A program made the translations under genes and the position numbers. Positions 58,859 to 64,000 of a DNA stretch of 64,000 nucleotides are shown one piece after another; the first letter of the stretch is position 1; the number at the start of each line of letters is the position of its first letter. The stretch is from positions 15,528,479 to 15,592,478 of the forward strand of contig NC_092872.1 of NCBI RefSeq assembly GCF_028372415.1, given 5' to 3'. This DNA is from Notamacropus eugenii. Lineage: Eukaryota; Chordata; Mammalia; Diprotodontia; Macropodidae. The notes below the pieces were generated by a model. That model was not told where the DNA came from. It saw only the letters and a program-made list of their open reading frames with translations, and made no database searches.

Positions 58859-59321
58859 CTGGTGGGAGAAAGAGAGATCCTCTAATTCGACCTTCCCTTA
58901 TCAGAATTCGTTGTACTCCAGGTGCTGAGTACCATCGCTCCACAGTCTCACTGGCCTTAAGAGATTCAAGTGGGGCACTGAAAATTATGTTGGAATCATG
59001 TACAGAGAGTTGAACCAGGTAGGGACTGTTTATCACATCCTGTTTCAGTAGCCTAGATAAAACCTTCTTAGGTTTCAAGGACCAGAAGAGACCCATGGGA
59101 TGAATGCCCACATAGTCTCCTCCAAGTGCTGCTGCATGCTCCAAGTCTATCTCTCCACCTTCATCAGCCTTATAGACGACTTGAGAAAAAAAGAGAACTC
59201 CTTTTTCATCTGTCAATTTTGCCTGCAGCCCTACCAATTGGTTAGGGAGCAAGCCAGTTACCCGGATGTGCAGTGGCTCATCAATAAGAGCTGTTTTCGG
59301 GTGGACGATTATCTGGACCAT
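58859..59321 (-). CDS. BAAT: BAAT-family N-acyltransferase, coding exon 1 (N-terminal domain)
   Basis: 463 nt from ATG (59321-59319) to the split Gly155 codon. The ATG has a good context (aacaATGG) and aligns with the human BAAT start. It encodes the immunoglobulin-like acyl-CoA thioesterase/BAAT N-terminal domain (about residues 15-140) with family blocks LIDEPLHIRVTGL, ALGGDYVGIHPMGLFWSLKP, ERWYSAPGV and REGRIRGSLFLPP. The three exons give 419 residues; human BAAT is 418 as I recall. No signal peptide is present, as expected for a peroxisomal or cytosolic enzyme. The tandem paralogues seen in rodents (Acnat) are not in this window. Confidence 0.92.
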
Positions 59322-59378
59322 TGTTAGAATCCCAATGGAGAAGTTTCTATTGCACAGTTTTCAATCAAACCTGAAGGT
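59322..59378 (-). promoter_or_regulatory. BAAT: BAAT-family 5'UTR part and splice acceptor
   Basis: Upstream of the ATG on the minus strand a T10 tract ends in AG (exon from 59378), with a second AG at 59371 (exon from 59370). This suggests that the coding exon is preceded by a non-coding first exon further right, as in the human gene. I did not find that exon or a promoter in 59.4-64 kb. Confidence 0.5.
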
Positions 59379-59715
59379 CTAAAAAAAAAATAAATTAAAA
59401 GTAAGTAAATAAAGTAGTGGTATGATTTAGAATGAAAGACATTGCACAGGGACACAAGAGATAATTATCTACATAATCTTTTTCTTTTTAATTTTGAGTT
59501 CCAAATTCCCTCCCTTGAGCCTCTCCCCCACCCATTGAGAAGGCAAGCATTATGATACTCATTATTCTATCTAATCTTAAGAAGGAAATTTCCTATGAAT
59601 TTTTCAGCTGAAGTTTAGAGTTTGGTATTGGCAATCCAAACATGCCTTACTTTATTTCCTACAAATATACCACAAGGTTAAATGACTTGTCCAAGATGTC
59701 ATTTAAGATCTTTAA
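59379..59715. other. Upstream of the BAAT-family coding exons, nothing recognised
   Basis: AT-rich, without a clear exon or repeat. Confidence 0.4.
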
Positions 59716-60220
59716 CTTCAGTTAGATATCAATAAATCGATCAAACAACAAGTATTTATTTATTAAGCACTTACTTTGTGTCAAGCATTGAGACATCAAG
59801 AAAGCAGAAACACAGTCTCTATTCTCAAGGACTTTAAATTCTAATAAAGGAGGCAATATACGAAGAACACTGTAGATAGAAGGCCTAACCTGCGCAAAGG
59901 GCAGCCAATCTGACAGCAAAGACACTGGGGGCTGTGGAGGAGGAAATGAGACAGGAAAGGCCTCCTATGGAAGTGAGGAAATGAGCTAAGCCTTGAAAGA
60001 AGCCATGGCAGCTAAAAGGAGCTATTGAGGTGAAGAAGATTCCAGGCGTAGGGGAGAGGAGAGAAGAGCCTTGAGTAAGAACATGGAATGTTGAGTGAGG
60101 AACAGCAGGTGGGCCACTGTAGCCCGGAGGGGAATAAGTGTAAAAAAGCATAAAAGGTAGGAAGGGACAGCTTTGGAAAGATCTTTCAATGCCAACCAGG
60201 TGACTTTTACATATGCTCAT
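59716..60220 (-). repeat. L2-like LINE fragment, antisense
   Basis: 'tatttattaagcacttactt' followed by 'gaagccatggcagctaaaag', 'aagagccttgagtaagaaca' and 'tctttcaatgccaaccagg'. The order matches the fragments at 26866 and 52015 plus 49960. Confidence 0.5.
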
Positions 60221-60674
60221 ATAGTCAGGAGTGAGCCACTGGTATTTAAAGAGTAGAACGATGACATGGTTGACTCATTTTTTCTCAAAGTAGAATTGCA
60301 CACTTACTGTTGAAACATAATCAGGTTCCATCACCCACATCCATATTCAATGTATTTCCAGGTGCCTGAGGTAATACATGAAATGCCAACTTCTATGGTG
60401 GTTACACATCAACCCCTTCCCCCCACCCCCAAGGATTTATAATCTGAGAGAGAACAACTCAAGGAAAAAAATAATTTTATAAGTTAAGCTCTAAAGACAC
60501 AGATAAAACTTGTGCCAGATAAGGAGGAGGTATGGAGTTGTTGCCATCTACACTGGTGGAGGGAGACCCAATGAAACCATGAGTGGGCTCTATTAAGATA
60601 GTAGCAGAGCCAGGGCAGGAATTCAGGTCTCCTGACTGTCTGTGTTATAATGTGCATCAGATAGACAGATAGGC

Positions 60675-60712
<38 letters not shown>

Positions 60713-62029
60713 GCTATGGAGGTTTGCAATGCATTTCTTATGTGGGAGATTGAGGGACCCCAATGGCTGCCACAGTGGAAACTGAGTCCTCAAACGATGC
60801 AAAAAGTAGTACCATCTCAGGAGCAAGATTTCCAGGAAACAGGGTGAGACACAGTGGGCAGGTTCAGCTCATTCCTGCATCCTTTATTTGTTTGGTGGAC
60901 TCCTGCCTGGAGAGACACATTCGTACTGCATTCTTACCATGCTGTTTGGAATGACTAAGTTTTCTTCGTTGGGGAGGCAGCAGCCTCTAGTCACTGAGTG
61001 TTTGAGGTTTTGGCCACAGGGTGGGTGCCATTACTAATTAATCAGACAGATCCTGGACAGTCACAAAGGTCTATAGTGGAGACAAAGTTCAAGGTATAGG
61101 GATACAAGACAAACTGGTAAAATGAAATGAGGCTGGACCAGCTAGGGAACTCTTGCTGCCATGAAATAGATTAGTCCTAAACCCAGGTTTTTCTCCTTTT
61201 CTCTAATTTCTTGATGAGATGATCTTGACAAAATTTGAAATGCACAACTCCTTCCCTTATTCTTTCCCCTATCTAGGGTGAAATGAAACAATGAGGAAGA
61301 GATAGACAGGAAAAGAAAGACACAAAGTAAAGAAACAAGTTGCAGCCTGTGATTCATGCCCATATGATCTGGATATACACTGAAGCTAGCTGTGTGGACT
61401 GTTAAATTCTCAGTGTGAACACAGGTTTTGGAAACCAAGCTACAAATCGGGGCTTGATGCATTGTTTTGTTGATTTCTAGGCTTAAGAAAGTGATGAAGC
61501 AAACGTTAATAATGTAAATTAAACTTAAAAATGTGTTATGGGGACTTTTTTTGGGGGGGAGAACCTGTTGTTAAACATTTACCAGCACACCTATTTATTC
61601 TTCCACAAACCAATGCATTGAAGGCCTGTAGAATTTTAAGTATTTCATGGATATCCACACAGCGCTCAGGCCATCTATTACAGTATAGCTGGAAGAGTGA
61701 TGAATTTATAACAGAAGACCTAGGTCTGAGTCTTGACTCTGCCTGTATGACCATGGGCAAGTTATTTAACTTGTGATTAAAGTTTCCTCATGCATAAAAT
61801 GAGGGAGATTGGCCTAGATAAAACCTAGCACACTTCCTTTGGCCTTCAGCTAGACCTACGTAACGCAACTCAAGCAAAATGAAGAACTTTTTATTTAGTA
61901 TCTGGTACCTACAAGGCACTGTGCTAGAAATAAAACTACTTAGCCCCAAAGAGCTCACAGACTAACTGGTGGACCTATAAATGCCAACCAGAGCAGAGTG
62001 AAATTTTCTTTCACATTATGTTAATTTCA
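60221..62029. other. Intergenic or 5' intron of the BAAT-family gene
   Basis: (GA)n lies at about 60679-60709. A MIR-like piece lies at about 61700-61810 and an L2-like end at about 61880-61960. No coding frame is supported. Confidence 0.45.
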
Positions 62030-62345
62030 AGCCAACTATCTGCATCCAGAGAAAGAATTGATAAATAGAAGTATATATAGAATAGAAATAGAAGTATGTA
62101 TAGAATTTTACATAGATAAACACCTACTTGTGCCTAATGATAGCCATGGAGGGAGAGGGGGAGGGAAGGGAAAAAAGAAAAAAAAAGAAATTGACAAGCT
62201 AGTTTTGTTGTAATACTTGAAAGGCATAGCAAATTGCGCACAGTAGAGATTTACAGATTCATGTACAATCATCTTTTTCATGATGCTATGGTATGGATGT
62301 GCTTGTTTTATTCCATAAATTAAAAACACTAAATAAATATTTCAA
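62030..62345 (+). repeat. L1 3' end, sense
   Basis: 'ctgcatccagagaaagaatt' and 'tttattccataaattaaaaa' at its end are L1 3'UTR text. It is the opposite orientation of the copy at 560-1065. Confidence 0.65.
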
Positions 62346-63555
62346 GTCAGAAGATGTGCAGATTATCATACACCTCCTGAATAAGGGTTCTTTATAAAAC
62401 AATCTTTAAAGAGAAAAAACTAGCCTGGAAGTGTGAAGCCCTCCTCTTGCAGTCAATTTGTTTACTCTTCAGTAACGATTACCTTTCCTAGAAAGTTATA
62501 AGCAAAAAAATGTGTCATTCACAATGAGAATATCATCACCTGCCTGAGGTGAAATAGTACCTTCACATTCTCTCCATAGACTGTAAGGCGTTTCCTCCCT
62601 CTGAATCTCCATGATTCAGATATGTGTGACGATGCATTTTTGTGTAGAAAATGCACTTAAATTAAGGCATGCCGGCAGGAGGGGATAACGGAGTTCCTTT
62701 CAATATTTACAAAGCAGAAAGGATGAACTCTGCCATGTAAATGCCAAAGTTCTAGGTAAACACAAACTTTGAACTGAAAAATTGTTTTCAATTCCTAGCT
62801 GCTCCAGAAGGGATTTTCAAGTCTCAGTTTAAAAGTACCTGATCTGAAGCTTTGGAAACTGCAGCTCACTCCTGAGAAAGCAGGTAGCTGGCTTTTTTCC
62901 ACTGTCTCTTCTCTCCAGTAGCTGATAGGAAAATACACTTAAAAACTTTGTTCTTGTCCCCTGATTTCAGGCATTCAAAGGTGTGCTCTCCAGTATTAAA
63001 AAAGAGAGCCTTCTTTCAGGTTTCCTTCCTTTACTGGTACCTCTTCCAGTTCACTGTTAATCTACCTGTGATTTAAACTGTCCTTCTCTCTCTTCATAGT
63101 TTTCAATTCTGTTCCTTTTGTAACCCTAGTCTCAAAGATCATTGGTATGGGACTCCCTCCTTATTGGTGGAGATGATGTCCTGCGCTTTGTGAGGGGTGG
63201 GGCAGAGTTAGCCAGGGGAAGAGAACTTCCCTTTCTTCAGTTTTTGGGTCCGGCTGTCCCTTGGGTGCTTCTGGCTTCCAGTTTTAAGAAGGAAGATAGA
63301 AGGGACCAACCTCAACTTCAAGTCCTGAAGAAAAAGACTTCAGGAAAACACGATTAAGACCTGGAGGTTTCTATTTTACTAGAAACTACAGAAACTCTCT
63401 CTCTCTAGGAGCTGAATTACCTTTTCCCCAGTGGGATAGACAACTCCTTCACTCTCTATTATCTGATATAGATTCTTGTAACCGGACGAGTTAGAGCTGA
63501 CCTCTGTCCATCACAGGACGCCACACTGAGAGCCTGCCTAGATAACCTGGGGGCT
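62346..63555. other. No gene recognised
   Basis: A 71-codon frame at 63142-63357 lacks family signals. This region could contain the non-coding first exon of the BAAT-family gene, but nothing here proves it. Confidence 0.4.
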
Positions 63556-63880
63556 TGTCAGTAGGGGTGGAACTAGATGGATTTCAGGAGGAAGGGTCTC
63601 ATCTTTGTTTGCAACATGGCAGTTCTTTGTCCAGCTCCAGATGTCCAGTGGAGAAGACACCCATATAAGGAATAGTGTTAGGTGATAGGTTCAATGTATA
63701 GGCTTAGGAATGTTCATGTAATTAAGACTATATATGCATGTGAGCTAGCTGGAATAAATGGAGCTCTCACCACCTTGTCTCCTGCCTCATTTCATTACTC
63801 ACTAGATCAAGGCCTCTTGCTGGACAAGAGCCTTGGGTCGGGGTTTAGGGATCCCCGTAATGGTCTAGGGGACCGCAACA
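63556..63880 (+). repeat. 5' LTR of an ERV at the window edge
   Basis: TGTCAGTAGGGG... to ...GACCGCAACA, with a TATA-like 'gactatatatgcatgtga' (about 63727) and AATAAA near 63753, followed two bases later by a primer-binding site. The left boundary is inferred from the TG start only. Confidence 0.55.
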
Positions 63881-63882
63881 AC

Positions 63883-63902
63883 TGGCTCCCATTCGCGGGG
63901 GA
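63883..63902 (+). promoter_or_regulatory. Primer-binding site, tRNA-Lys-like
   Basis: tggctcccattcgcggggg resembles the Lys1,2 site TGGCGCCCAACGTGGGGC of HERV-K-type (betaretrovirus-like) elements with a few differences. It follows the typical 'aacaac' LTR end. Confidence 0.5.
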
Positions 63903-64000
63903 GGAAAAAAAAATCCACGGAACACAGCGCGGGGCCAAAAGCATAGTCCTTTACCGGGGGAAAAGATGTACCTGTGCGCCCTGAGGAGGCTCGCCACCAT
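63903..64000 (+). other. ERV leader, cut by the window end
   Basis: GC-richer leader-like sequence after the primer-binding site. The internal region would lie beyond 64000. Confidence 0.4.

Noticed and set aside
62346-63555. Possible BAAT-family non-coding first exon and liver promoter
   Set aside because: No donor, TATA box or nuclear-receptor element convincing enough to call was found. RNA evidence would be needed.

Overview
This is mammalian, almost certainly marsupial (metatherian), DNA. The full-length L1-type 5' end at 23.48 kb, an ORF1-only 'half-L1' (HAL1) element, tRNA-headed marsupial SINEs, RTE-clade LINE sequence and old L2/MIR/CR1-type repeats all point that way. There is no operon structure. 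The window is mostly repeats and old retroviral fossils, with one multi-exon host gene and one intronless retrogene. Family names for repeats come from recognition by eye, not a database search.

Left part (0-13 kb): SINE and L1 pieces, a solo LTR with a 42-bp repeat in its U3, and then an intronless RANBP1-like retrogene (8016-9572). The retrogene starts next to a CpG-rich, GC-box-bearing segment. It keeps a full Ran-binding domain and carries a tail built from about twenty 12-residue (36-bp) Glu-rich repeats. An in-frame TAG at 9075-9077 cuts the tail, yet the frame stays open for 164 more codons to the apparent ancestral C-terminus.

Middle part (13-44 kb): a betaretrovirus-like fossil (about 13.96-20.21 kb) with recognisable env; L1 ORF2/3'UTR; a HAL1 with open ORF1 and a perfect 12-bp target duplication, nested inside an older CR1-like LINE; a processed pseudogene; a minus-strand 6.5-kb ERV with paired LTRs (35.79-42.30 kb); an RTE LINE C-terminal fragment; and two of three ~600-bp solo LTRs of one family.

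Right part (47-59.4 kb): a minus-strand gene of the BAAT/acyl-CoA:amino acid N-acyltransferase family. Its three coding exons (59321-58859, 56211-56009, 47850-47257) join in frame to a 419-residue protein, close to the human BAAT length as I recall it. The catalytic triad reads Ser234-Asp327-His361, whereas human BAAT uses Cys at the first position. The C-terminus is SKL, a canonical peroxisomal signal, and intron 1 appears to use a GC-AG splice pair. The introns hold SINE, L2, LTR and simple-repeat sequence. The last 450 bp hold an LTR followed by a Lys-tRNA-like primer-binding site, so another ERV probably continues beyond the window.
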